From: Siphonodentalium dalli
Lineage: Eukaryota > Mollusca > Scaphopoda > Gadilida > Siphonodentaliidae
Reading direction: 5' to 3'
Assembly (NCBI GenBank): GCA_032622095.1
Contig: CP136061.1
Coordinates: 57,429,301 to 57,493,300, forward strand
DNA: 64,000 nt
Position 1 is the stretch's first letter; each line of letters opens with the position of its first letter. Positions 35,741-47,999 of the stretch are shown in pieces. The notes under the pieces are model-generated. The model was not told the origin of the DNA and ran no database searches. It saw only the letters and a list, made by a program, of their open reading frames with translations. Made by a program: the position numbers and the translations under genes.

Positions 35741-36057
35741 AGTACCCAGTTTAATAGTTCTCTTGCTTAACAAGTCAGTGCAGTTGAGTACCTCGCTTTA
35801 CGAAATCTCACTGCTAAACGAGATTCCCGATAACGCCTGATAAATTGCTTTTATTTTTGGAGAATTTCAATGTCCAATACAAAATGAAAATGCAGGCTGG
35901 TGTGACACGAAGTCTAAAGACAATCCTTGCAATTAAATCGTTCGATGGTAGGCGTATATAAAATATCCTAGTGGTACTACATCCCAGTCCAAGGTACTCG
36001 ACCGCACTGATTCGTTAAGCGAGATACTTGACCACACGAAAGATTAAGCTGGGTACT
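35741..36057. mobile_element. Short inverted-repeat element, about 320 bp
   Basis: The left arm starts AGTACCCAGTTTAAT and the right arm, read inverted, starts AGTACCCAGCTTAAT. Both continue with CTTGCTTAACAAGTCAGTGC / CTCGCTTAACGAATCAGTGC and GGTYGAGTACC. The arms are about 60-70 bp, the interior is non-coding, and no target duplication is clear. Confidence 0.6.
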
Positions 36058-36209
36058 TTAGCGCATGTCACATGATGATAGTGACCCCTTCAGCGTTAGT
36101 AGCTATGTACATTGTCAATTAATAATTCAATCATGTATCAAATTTACTTGTGTTTTCATATAACTGTATAGATATTCTAGTACATTAAATTGAACTCTTA
36201 ACATTTTTT

Positions 36210-36612
36210 GGATAATGACTAATTTATACTATAACCATAGTAAAAATGACTAACATAGTACCAATTAGTCACTATGACTAGATACTGTGTTAGTCAAAAT
36301 GACTAACACAATACCTTAGTCATAGTTAATAATTGGTACCAAGCTCAGTCAAGATGACTGAGATATTATCCTAGTCAAAGTGACTAAGTAGTGAAATATG
36401 TAGTCAAAATGACTATCCTATCAACTTAGTCACGATGACTAATTTCATTGCCTTGGCTCAGTCAGAATAATTATGGTTCAAGCGTTAGTCCTCGTGGCTA
36501 AGATTCTGCCATTAGTCAAAATGACTACCCAATCTTAGTTGAATATGAGACAAGACTAGTGACTAAGAAATCTAGTCACATTGACTAAGACTTGTTGTTC
36601 AGTGTATATGAC
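36210..36612. repeat. Tandem array of TTAGTCA-N-TGACTAA palindromes
   Basis: About a dozen imperfect palindromes of the form TTAGTCA, 2-4 spacer bases, TGACTAA recur every 24-33 bp (for example at 36265, 36290, 36372, 36401, 36427, 36513 and 36572). I count eight exact TAGTCA and ten exact TGACTA hexamers in about 380 bp. The array ends TTGACTAAGACTTGTTGTTC then AGTGTA. A related array with a matching end is at 60450-60760. Confidence 0.85.
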
Positions 36613-37151
36613 AGAGAACAATTATAGCACTTTATTGGATAGAATAGAAGCTGAGTCAAATCAAAGTTGTCCATTCTTCGTGTTCAGTAAATGCCGTTCT
36701 TAAATATAATGGATTACATTGGTCACATAACGCATCCTGTGTTTAAGCAATGTCAATCACTGTATACGATGAGAAGCCATTGGCTGATGCAATTGGGTTA
36801 TCTCATGACGGCGCTACACCGATGACGCTACGTACAATCCATTTAGTAAATGGATGGCACTTAAAGTAAACTACAGACCCATGAGAAAATAGTGGGATTG
36901 CTTGTCTGTCGTATACTTTCTATTTTCCGGAGAGGTATTCCAAGACAGTATACCCAATTAGAACTTAACTATTAGTGGCACCAAGATCAAAGTGTCAAAT
37001 CGAAGCGTTAATATGACGCGATATGACGTAATTTCTGGGAAGCCTGCACGCTTCCGGGAAATATGTCATGATTGTGATAGATTCGTGCAGTGTGCTTGAC
37101 CGTATCACTCCGAGTGTTTGTTTACACATACTGATGAAAGGGTTAACTTAC

Positions 37152-37230
37152 GAATTGGCTAACAGTGCGATTGTATTTCCACCGGCTCCATTATCCGCGT
37201 CGCATTTCACAAGCAGGATTTTGTCAAATG
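37152..37230 (-). CDS. ZP-C subdomain exon, first cysteine
   Basis: This is the smallest exon (79 bp), encoding residues 215-241. It reads FDKILLVKCDADNG followed by AGGNTIALLANS. C224 in LLVKC is the first ZP-C cysteine (C5). The following acidic/glycine loop and the serine just before the next exon's CPVVG fit the usual ZP-C pattern of a variable loop before C6. The acceptor is TTTGTTTCAG and the donor GTAAGT. The exon is too short for ordinary ORF calling and was found by following phase and domain expectation from its neighbours. Confidence 0.88.
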
Positions 37231-37856
37231 CTGAAACAAACATCAATTGAATTATAATTTGAGTATTGCCATGGTTGGTCTCTGCAAAGGCGTGGCTGGA
37301 CTATATAGGGTGCCTTCTGATTGGCCGAGAGCTGTATCTTAGCACACTATACTATATGTCTGTATATAGCATTGAACTAAATTTAGCATAATCCTATACC
37401 AAATTCGCATGCAAAAAGCAATTAACATAGTCCCCATCTCGAGAAAATATATACGCAAATATCCACCTATTCATTGAGTCGAGTCCAAATGAAGTTAAAA
37501 CGTTACTACGAAGTAACGACGTCAACTTGCGAAGTGACAATATTATGTTGAGTTCATCTTGCGGTACAGTTACCGGTTTCACGTAAAATAACAGTTAAAT
37601 TCACTTAATACTTGTTTCGGTTTATTGAACTAGAGTTCAAGAAATTATTGGGACAATTAAGTTTCTCTTGAACTGTTTATGGGTACATAAATGGATATAA
37701 TATTATGTTCTCATTAAAACGAGTTGTGTATTTGATTTCTATCAACTTCTTCTGTGGGGAATATGTAGAGTCCATCAGTTTGTGTTGGTGCCAACTTGGC
37801 GGGACACAGTTATGCATTATGCATGCTACAATTTCAAAATGTGTTATTAAATAGAG
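37231..37856. other. Intron sequence; 32-bp match to the gypsy remnant at 37347
   Basis: TACTATATGTCTGTATATAG followed by CATTGAACTAAA occurs here and at about 35028 inside the gypsy remnant. The match stops on both sides. Nothing else is recognisable. Confidence 0.5.
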
Positions 37857-37976
37857 CTTGTCTTTCCTCGACTAAGCGGGTATAATGCCCAGTGTGTTGG
37901 TATATAGTTTACTCCGCTGCTTGTAAACTATACCCACCATGTACTGAGCACTATGCCAGCGTCGTCAGCGACAAGC
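37857..37976. repeat. Hairpin, arms about 45 bp
   Basis: GCTTGTC ... GGTATAATGCCCAGTGTGTT ... TATAGTTTAC pairs with GTAAACTATACCC ... GAGCACTATGCC ... GACAAGC around a 10-base loop. This is likely a small palindromic MITE. Confidence 0.65.
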
Positions 37977-39689
37977 CAGGCTATATTTATTAAAGGTATG
38001 GCATATGATGAGGAAGATATATAGGTCTTTGTTTTTGTTTGTGCGTTTGTTTATTGTGTTTGTTTTCATCTTTTGCGTAACTACACGTCTATTTGATCGC
38101 GAATATACCAGGCAGTGATATCTTTTAAATATTCCCTCTATAATTTTGCATGTACTAGACATTTGGTTTTCCAAGATAATGCTAACAATCAGAAAGTATA
38201 CAGAACCAGCACATCACTATATAGGCGCTCTATTTGTTAGTCGTGCGTTCAGAATGCTGGCCGTAGTTATTAAGTTACTGCTGAAGCCCAAACATTAGCA
38301 AGGGGGTCAGGTATCATGGATAAGACATCACTTATTATAGCTGCTCCTCTCTAACATATTGCCTGGTCCTCTCGATAACAGCCAACATCAAGGCTTGGAA
38401 ATCGCCAAAAATATGCCCAAATAATCGCGTGAAAGAACACGACACAAAGCTTTTTTGAAATAAAACAAATTACTCAAACACGTTCACGAATTAAATCTAG
38501 ATGTTACGAGGTGTGGAACTGTTTTACAAATCATTAGAAGCAGCAATCATATTACGTCGAGTTGCAGTATTCGGAACTGAGAAATACGTATAAATGACAA
38601 ATAATACACTTTTTACCCGGAGCACTCGCTTTAGATTCGGATAGATAAGTCCTCTGGCATAGGGTTTCGATTTCAAGAAGTACAACGTGTGGTGTGTGGG
38701 TGTGTGGGTGTGTGGAGTATGTGTGTGTTGGAGAGGGCGCGTGTAATTTTGTGTATTGAGCAGTCCATAATGGTCTAGCTGACAAACTCAAAGGTAAAAT
38801 ATACAGTACGAGACAAATAAGAAACGTACAATTCAATTCAATGTATTTCCCACAAACAGTTAATACAAACAATATCAAAATAAAGGACACATTCTGGAAA
38901 CGGCTTTAAAATTGACTATGCGCCTATATAATGAAAATGAATGCGAATATATGATCGCAAATTTGTTCTCTTCAAGGTATGAAATTTCAAGTTATATCCA
39001 AAGGTATTCCAGTCAGAGGCTCCCCAACATCCTGGTAACCAAGGTGAAACTTAAATGTTCACCTTTACACTATCACATCATATTACTTGCGTCAGTAGAA
39101 CTAAATAATTATGATGTTGGAGGGAGGGATTGTGTTTAAATAAAATTGTTGGCGTCAACTTATCGACACCGGTGAAAAACGCGAATAAAGCTGGAACTTT
39201 TAATAATTAAGGAGGTCACAAATAATTGAAAACCCGGAATTATCGGGAAATAAAACGGTCCTACACCTTAGGCAATTATCCGATTTTGCTAAAAAAATCT
39301 CCGCATCCAGAAATTATTCTTCCCAGAAGCCAAATACATTTCAGTTTAGCCCTTCCTACACTAAATGGATTCTGTCATTCAGGTATAACGGTATACATTG
39401 GGATAGTCTACATTCGTTTGGAGAAGACTTAGTGCCTAGAAAAATGACCTGACTACAGACATACGAACAAATAATATAAGTGCAGAATGAGTAATATTCA
39501 CTGGTGAGAACTGTTCAGATTACAAGTTCAATAAACGTTGTTGAAATTATTCTCTGAGTATTTCCTACGGGAACTACTCGTAAATGAGTACTAGTATTTA
39601 GTATAGAAAGGGTTAACACAAAACTATCATTCCTGGAGTCATACATTCATTATCATTATAATTGCCACGTTGTTTGCACCGTTCATAGA
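37977..39689. other. No gene; GT-rich tract at about 38690-38735
   Basis: Intron sequence with a GTGTGGGTGTGTGG-type tract. Short open frames have no recognisable content. Confidence 0.5.
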
Positions 39690-39815
39690 ACACATTCGTG
39701 TATTTTGCACTCATCCATGGCTCAAATTCATTCATTTGTTGCATATATATGTTGAGAATAAAAAGAGATGGCCCCATATATGGTCGGATGTTGTGTACAG
39801 TACACCTTTAAATTG
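39690..39815. repeat. Single-arm relative of the 17.6-kb palindromic MITE
   Basis: ATGGCTCAAATTCATTCATT, TTGTTGCATATATATGTTGAG, AGAGATGGCC and TTGTGTACAGTAC match in order one arm of the palindrome at 17765-17892, at perhaps 75-80% identity. The second arm is absent. Confidence 0.7.
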
Positions 39816-40255
39816 TAATCGCCATTCATGTGACTGCAACCAATTATTAGATAACTACCAGTTTATTCGACGGATAATACAGTCCACCTTTAAATCTCTT
39901 AACGGAAATCAAATTATTGGTTATCGTGAAACACGATAATCTTACAAAACATAAAGCGCCAAGCTATGACATGATAACAACATAATCAAGTGTAAAATAA
40001 TCAGAGCAAACAGAACCATATATCGCCTTACTGCGAGTGGCAAGAAGTTTGAACGGCACGATTTTCTCACAAACGGACTCGTATATAGTCGTTAAATCTG
40101 CGAAAAGATTTTTGGACCTTCCATAAAATGTATTACTATTAGCTAGTGGTAATTCGTATCAGTAGCATTTAATTACGCGAAAGATGTCTAATGTGTCCGT
40201 TGGCCTGGAAATATGTTAGTGGTGTAGGAGGGGTTACGATGGTATATATACTCAC

Positions 40256-40434
40256 CTGCGCTGGTTGGGAGGGTGACTAAAAGCTTGAAAATATCGCCTA
40301 TTTTTCCAGTATTTGTCTCTCCCGCTCCTGTTCCGACAGCTGAGTAGGTTGTACCGCCGTTTGCACTTAAGAAGGTGTGCCCAGTGACAATTATAGAGGA
40401 CGTTATCACATAAGTATTTGCTAAATTAAAACCA
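40256..40434 (-). CDS. Interdomain linker / start of ZP-C exon
   Basis: This 179-bp exon encodes residues 156-214. It opens GFNLANTYVITSSIIVTG and closes IFKLLVTLPTSA. There are no cysteines, as expected between ZP-N and ZP-C. The hydrophobic stretch TYVITSSIIVTG may be the internal hydrophobic patch that ZP precursors carry between the two halves (inference). The Gly/Thr/Ser-rich middle (SANGGTTYSAVGTGAGETN) looks like a flexible linker. The acceptor is GTACTTCCAG and the donor GTGAGT. The exon enters in phase 2 and leaves in phase 1. Confidence 0.88.
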
Positions 40435-40839
40435 CTGGAAGTACAAATAGGGAGATTTGAATAAATTTAGTAAAACAGTTTGGTTTAAGGGAACAAAACA
40501 CCTTCGCAGCGGGTATACATATATGTGCGAAGATTATAAAAGTTTACAAAAAACATCACTACCGAGAAGAACATTGAGAAACATATCAACGTTGCTCTTA
40601 TATCAATTACTCTAATCATACCTCTCAAATAAAGAAATTTCCGATGTAGAAACCATTGGTATGTAAACAAATCGGTTTCAGTGATTTGTCAACACACAAC
40701 GCTAATCTCATAGAACGTTCATATAGTTTAGTGTAGCTATGATTATTAGTCCAGGAGATAGTGGTCGACCTCTGCATCCCCCAGAACTCAACTTCACCCT
40801 CTAATTTTCTTTCTTAACAAGAAAAAAAGTGGCCGCAGA

Positions 40840-41900
40840 GACTCCAGACAAGATGGTGCCCATCATGGCGGCCATTTTGTTTACAAGCACCAGGTCTCTT
40901 TGATTGCCGTTATAGTAAAGATGATATCACACGCGGTCTTGCTTTCCGCACGATTCGTTACGCAAATATACAACCCTTATAAATCAGCCAAAAACCCGAC
41001 ACCAGAATCCAATATTCAGACCAAGGTGGCCGCCGAAATGTGAAAATATGCTATTTTTATGACATTTTACCACCTTTCGTTTGCTTCTTTGGGAAAATAT
41101 TGGCATTTTTGCGTGACGTTATACAATTATCGTATAGAGATTAATTGGCGAACACACGGGGACCATAATATATAATCATTGTGGGATAATTTTGTCCGAC
41201 ATCACGTTTTCCCAAATGCCGGTATAATACAGTAGGTCAAAGCCGAATCGACGTTAATAACGCGATGTAATAATTCGAATCAATGAATGTTATTGCTATA
41301 TTAACAACACCCATGCATATATATGTGCAGGAGATACTCGAGCTAGGATTCCTCTTATATCGGGGTTGAAGAATATTCACCCAAATCCAAGATGGCAGCC
41401 AAAATGGCCACCAGAAATAAAACAAATTGCAGAAAATCCTTTATTTTAACATCAGTGAGCGTTACAACTCCACACCTGCTTACTATTGTGATTTGGGAAC
41501 ACTTAGAACTGTCCTTATACCATTTCCAAATAAAAGCCCCCCAGATCTAAAATGGCGCCTACAATGGCGGACATATTTTGCAAAATGACCGACATTCCCT
41601 CATTTCACATCATTGGGCATTATCTTCGAGACAACTGCACCCATGTTGACAGTTGAGTTGGAAATACTGAGGTAACATAATTACCTTGTATCTCAGACAA
41701 GAAATTGTGTTCCACATCGAAGATGGCGGCCAAAATGGCGACCGAAATTTGAAAATAAGCTTACATTCCATTACTTTCTCGCGATGGCGTTATTGTTACG
41801 CGAATTCTGCCGCCCATAATTACATATTCATATGGAATATTGATATGGAGTGTTCAATTGAGTTTGGCAAACCCTCAGAGTCAAGATGGCGGCCAAACTG
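40840..41900 (+). repeat. Array of ATGGCGGCC-bearing units, about 160-180 bp apart
   Basis: The word AAGATGGCGGCC or a close variant starts at about 40850, 41023, 41389, 41549, 41720 and 41883. Gaps are 173, 366 (two periods), 160, 171 and 163 bp. Most copies continue AAAATGGCNACC then GAAATTTGAAAA, so each unit has two ATGGC words about 15 bp apart. The rest of the unit is less conserved. The whole array lies in the intron between the linker exon and the second ZP-N exon. Confidence 0.75.
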
Positions 41901-42439
41901 CCGGCCAGAAATTGAAAACAAGTCGATATTATCACATACTAATTTCAACTTTTTGTCATAATATCGATATGTATTGACGAGACCGTACATACTATAAGCC
42001 ATCTATTAATTCCAACATAAGTCGTAGCCTTCTGGAAGGATGGAAACCCTTAATTAACAATCGCGATGTGGCATTTCTAAATCCATTCTCCACTAAGCGC
42101 CCATAATGGCCGTAACCGTATATAGGTGTGCCGAATAGTCGTATAATGGCTTCCAAGAATCAAAATAATAGTACCTGAGCTTATTCTGATTTGCCATATT
42201 CAGCATTATCTGGACCAGTTTCCGTCTCTTCGTCAGATTTATCTATCACGCTCACACCAACACAGTTTTCTACACTTCTTTGGAGAAGGGTCCCACTAAT
42301 CGGAATGTTTCAAACAATACATACTCATGTGTCCAGCTCACGTGTTTGTCTCCAAAGCTGGAAATTCTTATCCTTATTCTTGGCGAGCTTCATCCGTGGT
42401 ATAATGTGGTATAATTCAGATGCTATATATGGGAACTGA

Positions 42440-43890
42440 GCGTAATTTGTGCGATAAACTAGAAAGATGTGCGGTCGATGCGTATACTAGTTTCAGATGG
42501 ACCTCTCTATCTGCGTATTTTCAGCTTTGGTGACCTAATGGGGATAGCAACATGTTCACCTGGCGATCGTCCCAAACAGCCACTTCTAAATATATGGTTC
42601 ATTAATTCACATACTCAGCTAATGCACTGACGTACCCGGACTACTTGTGTATATGGTTTCGAATGTTGAAAACCTGAAATTTGACGGATGTCTTTCTGCT
42701 AAGGCGAGAAGACCATTATGCATAATATACCCACACTTCTTGACCATGATCCTAAGAACAATCTTGTTGGCGTCCAGCAATCGTCTCACCGAACAGATCC
42801 AACTAGATAATAACAATACACACGATGCTAGTTTGTGGGCATGTGTCATGATAGTGGAAATTAAATTGGACCATGCCTGCATCGCCCCTTCATTGTTTAT
42901 GTTTTAGATTTAGACAGGATCTCATGCGTGGCTTTGCTTTCCATGTATGCTAAGATTGTATGTTCCCATCCGTTTGGAAGCCGTTCTTAATCGACTGGAC
43001 CAGGCCTGTACCATTGTACTGGGGTGTAGTCTTAAAGGCGATGCATTTGATAGCTGAGTGATATGTCATACTCACGCTGGGTGGTGGTGGTCGGTATGGT
43101 TCAAGAAAGTACAAATGCCATCAACACAGGGGTGAAATGTTCAACGCGAGGAACATCCAGAGGAATGTTAAGTTGATGAGATGTTGCATTCAGTTCATGA
43201 TTTCTTGGTAATCACCATTCCGACCATATTCACGCATGATAGATACTAAATACTATATTGTAAAGTTATATAAAGATATATGAACATAAAGGCCACGTTC
43301 CACAGTCATTGCCGTCGAGAATATAAATTGTATTTAAATAGTGAAATAAATGCACCACACCTGATATTTCTTGGATAATACCTCCCACATACTGACACTA
43401 GCATTGAGAGAGGATAACAAGAACGCATACCTTCATTCTATAAAGACATCATCATCTAGTCCAACCGACTGTTCTGGTGGAGGCTAGCTAACGTGGCCAT
43501 GTCCACAAAATAGCACCGCGAGTATTGTTCTTCTCTGATGTGAGCTATTTGACGAGACGACTGCGGGACGTCACACAGTTTGCTTGGGATCGTGGTCGAG
43601 AAGTGTGGGTAGTCGGTACATTATGGTCTTCTCCTCAGCAGATATACATCTGTCCAAGGGAATGAGACATCTAGCAACCTTCGAAACACTACCGAAGTTG
43701 TCCATGTATGCCAAGTCGTTCGCTAAATTTGTGAGCGGACAAACCATCTATTGAGAAGTGACTAGCTAACTGGTTCGCCAGGTGTACATGTCGTTATCCC
43801 CATGGGGTATGATACACATACATAGATATGACCTTCTGTAAGATTGACGCATCGACCATATTCTTTCTAGTTCAAGATGACGCACAAATC
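42440..43890. mobile_element. Large diverged fold-back element, about 1.45 kb
   Basis: Left arm 42440 to about 42860 and right arm about 43480 to 43890 are inverted copies. In arm orientation they share GGATCRTGGTCRAGAAGTGT followed by GGGTA, ATTATGGTCTTCTC, ACCATMTATTKAGAAGTG, CGCCAGGTGWACATG, TATCCCCAT and CGCATCGACC. Identity is roughly 65-75%, so the element is old. No transposase frame was found. Overlapping open frames on both strands at 42619-42907 fall inside the left arm and are not coding. Confidence 0.7.
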
Positions 43891-43899
43891 CCATATTTA

Positions 43900-45361
43900 A
43901 CAAATATTTAAAATCGTAAGCTAGTCACGGGAAAATGAATTGTTTGAAACGTTATGATTAGAGGGACCCTTCTCTCAGGAATTGTTGCATACTTTGTCTG
44001 TATGAGCGACCTAGATTTATCAGACAAAGAAATGGAAGCTGGTCCAGATAATTATGGACGTGACGTGGCAAAATCATAATCTGTTATCAGTAATTGTTTT
44101 AATATGACTATTCGGTGCCCCTACGATTACGGCCATTATCAGCGGTAAGTGGAGAATGGATTTCGGAATTCCACATCGCAATTTTAATGGCGGGTTTTCG
44201 TCTTTCCAGAAGGATGCTTGTTAGCTATGTTATGCGTGTTTGTATGTTTTCAGTTGAACTAATAGATGGTTTATGTACAGTTTCGTCCATACATATCGTT
44301 ATAATGACAACAAGTTGAAATTAGCATGTAAAAATATCGAAAAAAAATTCAATTTCTGGCCGCCAATTTAGCCGCCATCTTGTTGATGTGTTCACTTCGG
44401 AATTCGATTGGCTTAAGAAGAGTGATTGGGCACTAAGCGTCCGGGGTGGTCGAAAAGATCGAGTGATCTGCTCCTTCCCCCAAGGAAGCCGGTCACAGAG
44501 TGTTTGAGGGGGCTAACCCCAGGATTCTCGAAAGGGCCGAATCTCTTTGAGAGTGGTAGGTGGGCGCAAAGCACCCGGGATGGTCGATGAGATTGAGTGA
44601 TCTTCTCGTTCACCCCCCCCCCCGAATTTCTTTCCCTAACCCCTCAGGAAGTCGATATCTGGTAACTGACAATATTTATATGAATAAAGTCAGTGGGCGG
44701 TACTTCCGCTGTCGATGTGGCCTCTGTGGAAAACTCCATTGGTAAAAAATTGGGTACCAGCGGTTTGTTCCACGTGTATCAAACCGGAGCAACCAGTGAG
44801 CAATAGCGCTGGCAGCTCAATAAAGCTTCCAAGCCACTAATTCCCTGAAATGAGTACCTGGGATAGACAAAGAAAGATCTGGGTAAAAATGAATATCCAA
44901 CCGTTGCCAGGATATGAAACATAATAAATTATAGAAACTCAATGTTTTGTCCTCATTTTTTTTGGTGGTATAAGTGTTCACCAGTAATCTCTGTACTAAC
45001 TGTCAAAATGTATGTCACCGTTAAATGGAGACTGCCTTACTTGATATCTTCGCTAATATTTGCAGTGTGTATGGCTTATTGTAGTGTGTTTATGTGCCCA
45101 TTCCGTGTCTCGTTCATCAGACTAACATACTTCTAACCAATTCACCGTTGATTAGAATTACGATGCCTATGAATGTTTGAGATGGTGACACGCTTTTGTG
45201 ATATATTTGATGTTTTGTGTTGTAATACATATTCATTCTAGAATTACACCACAGATCGACATCAACATTTCCATGGGAACACAGACTACTCGTCAATAAA
45301 TTTCAGGCAAGGTAATATTAAAATTTGAATTAAATATTCTTATTTTATATCTTGTACTTAC
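43900..45361. other. Intron; two-unit 134-bp tandem repeat at about 44426-44640
   Basis: GGGCACTAAGCGTCCGGGG at 44428 recurs as GGGCGCAAAGCACCCGGGA at 44562, each followed by TGGTCGAxRAGATYGAGTGA. One inverted copy of the ATGGCGGCC word lies at about 44355-44390, and a C run is at about 44614. No gene. Confidence 0.55.
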
Positions 45362-45513
45362 TTTGGGTCATATGCAACAGTAGCTATGTTGGTGTCAGTG
45401 ACTGCATTCTGTGAACTGTCGAATTTACACTCCAGTTGGACGGCATCATCAGTTGGCAAAACGAAATTTGCATCGTACTGAAACACTGCATCCACTTTGT
45501 ATGAAGTTACAGT
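45362..45513 (-). CDS. ZP-N subdomain exon, second half
   Basis: This 152-bp exon encodes residues 105-154 plus two bases of codon 155. It begins TVTSYKVDAVFQYDANFVLP and carries C133 in VQLECKF, the fourth conserved ZP-N cysteine. With C44, C75 and C96 it completes the C1-C4, C2-C3 disulphide set of the ZP-N immunoglobulin-like fold. The acceptor is CATTTTCTAG and the donor GTAAGT. It enters in phase 0 from the preceding exon and leaves in phase 2. The split codon AA+T gives asparagine, joining DPN to GFNLANTYV in the next exon. Confidence 0.92.
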
Positions 45514-46622
45514 CTAGAAAATGTAGATATAAAACGAATAATGATAGAATTATCATAAGCATGCCAACAACATTTGTCATAATTCGCATGTGAAAATTAT
45601 TGTTATGTATATATTAATTTAGAATTACATTACCAATCAAATTCTAACTAGTTCAATATGATACTAGATTTTGATCAAAGATTAACATTGAAAGAATCAG
45701 AGTAATGCAATATATTATTATAAGATATTTAAAATATGCTAACACCTGAATAACTGTTACAGTAGCTCTATCGGCGATGTCTGCTTACAAATGGTCAATG
45801 GTTATAACACAATGTTAAAATAACAGTGGTTTGAACATGCGAAATATCGTTTCAATTCAGAGAATTATAAAAAGGGAAATGAGAACAAAGTTCTTCTTGA
45901 CGATGATGGAATTACAGCCTCTTATTAAAAACAATTAAAAACAAAACTGATTATCTGCATGAACATTGACAAAGTATGCATTACCGAACGCCATCTAAGA
46001 CCAACTGTTTCTATACCAGTATCTTGATGGTAATAACGGGACAATTTGTCATAGACATTTTCACCGAAATGTATGGGATGCGGGTAAATTACTGAAGAAT
46101 TTTTAAGAAAAGTATTTCTGATCGAGGCTTTAGACATATCGATATAGATTAGTACTGTCTCATTGTGATATTTACCCCCATGCACCGTTTCGGCTGATGC
46201 TTTCATTGTGTGTGTGATTATTATCTGCCCCTGAATCTTCACATGGTGCACGGTCAATATTTTGACGCACATTTCCACGCACGCTGATTATCCAACTATT
46301 TGACATGTACATGGCGAATTTATATTAAAGCTCTTTTTGGTTGAATTTCTTATGTAAATAACTAATATGATAATATTCAACAGTTACACAATATTGACAA
46401 CTGGCCGAAAATTGACGAATACGAATCCGTTTTGAGACAAAAGCAGCCTTTAAACTTCTTACCACTCGCATTACTAAAGGTGATGTGTTCTGTTTGCTGT
46501 GATTATTTTGTACTCAATTATGTTGCTATCATATCACAGTCAGTGGATGGCTCGACGATTTCATGGAAAGCTCGTGTGTCAATGCTTGGCTTCTCGAAAA
46601 CTTTACCGTAACTACGACATCG
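45514..46622. other. No recognisable feature
   Basis: Intron sequence 5' of the second ZP-N exon. A 117-residue minus-strand open frame at 45925-46278 has no motif, splice context or family resemblance. Confidence 0.45.
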
Positions 46623-47901
46623 AATCCGCTCAAGCTATAGGTCAAACAATCGGTTTTTATACAGACTCGCGCCTCAAAGACACTCTCGACGGCAAGTAGT
46701 ATATGTATCAATATATTATTAAACATCATTAGAGGCGGAATTGTGTACTGACTCACCCAAACCAATCACGCCACATAACGTCCCCACATCTCTCGTATTT
46801 ATTGGAGAAAAAATATATATTTCTCAACCCGGAATTTATGTACATTCTCAACTTATCGCCATTTTGGAGTGATGTGACGTTATTGTATCATTGGTCAAAT
46901 GTAAATCAAATATATATCGAACAAAAACAATAAATATACGCTCTAAAATTAAACTAAACAATTACATGCTTGTGCTTTGCGTTATTCAATTTATATGTGT
47001 ACTAGCATGTTAACCCGCCACTGGCGGCAATCGTCAGAAACATTACATTTTTTTAATTAATTTTTTTAATTTAATTTTATGTTTTTCAATGAGTTAATTC
47101 TGCCTTTTTAATCAAGAGAAATGGTGGTACCCGTCCCTAAAAGAGGTATGATTTAGGGTACATCGGGCGGGAAAACTGACCCTATGAAAATCTCACCCGT
47201 TCCTAGGAAGCCCTACGTACGAAGGCAGACATAAGAATCACACAAAGCGCTCATGTCTGGATACAGACGCTCACGTCTAGACCCAGACATAAGAATCACA
47301 CTACACGCATACGCTCTTTATCAACGACACTGCGGATAGGAACGCTCTTTAACTATCAACGCGATTAACCCCCCAGTGCCAAAGACGGTGATTTTGGTGA
47401 CTGGAAGTGGTGAAGGAGTGCTCCGAACTTCTCGAAAACACCGCGACGACGCGTCCCATGTGCTTTTACTATGGAATACTATTAGGGCCACTTCCTAATG
47501 ACGCTTTCGGCGTTTTTGTCGCTTTCGGCGCGTTACTAATGGTGCACTTTTTGTCGCTAACCCTTAGATAGGAAGTTTGAGCTCAATCGGTCCAGCCGTT
47601 TTCGAGTCTAAAGTTTTTTCTCTTTTAAATATTTATTAGTTATTTGATTGCCTAAGTTTACCTAGTACACCCGGCAGATTCGCAGCCAATCAAACGTAAC
47701 AATTAACTGTATTTGTTATTATTCCGAAATGGTGATAGAAGTTGATAATTTTATAATACTTCGGGGTTGTGAAATTTATATTTCCAATATATGGCTTATG
47801 TGGCTCGTTTGGGGTTGGGGGAGTCAGTAAACAAGTTGGCAACGTCTATGAGGCGCGAGTCTGTATACAAACCGATTGTTTGACCCAGCTTGAGCGGAAT
47901 C
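46623..47901. mobile_element. Inverted-repeat element, about 1.28 kb
   Basis: GAATCCGCTCAAGCT then GTCAAACAATCGGTTTTTAT and ACAGACTCGCGCCTCA (46623-46677) recur inverted at 47845-47901 with few differences. The interior has a direct repeat AGACATAAGAATCACAC (about 47227 and 47286) and an end-like phrase AGCTCAATCGGTCCAGCCGT. No transposase frame. Confidence 0.6.
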
Positions 47902-47999
47902 CATCTCGAGCGAGTAAAAAAAACAGCCGGTCGGCGTCAGACCTGTGCTCATAACCGGAGTTCTTCTGAAACAATTTTCTATACGGGATACATCAAGTT

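Noticed and set aside
42619-42907. Overlapping open frames of 86-87 residues on both strands
   Set aside because: They lie in one arm of the large fold-back element and neither shows a recognisable domain.
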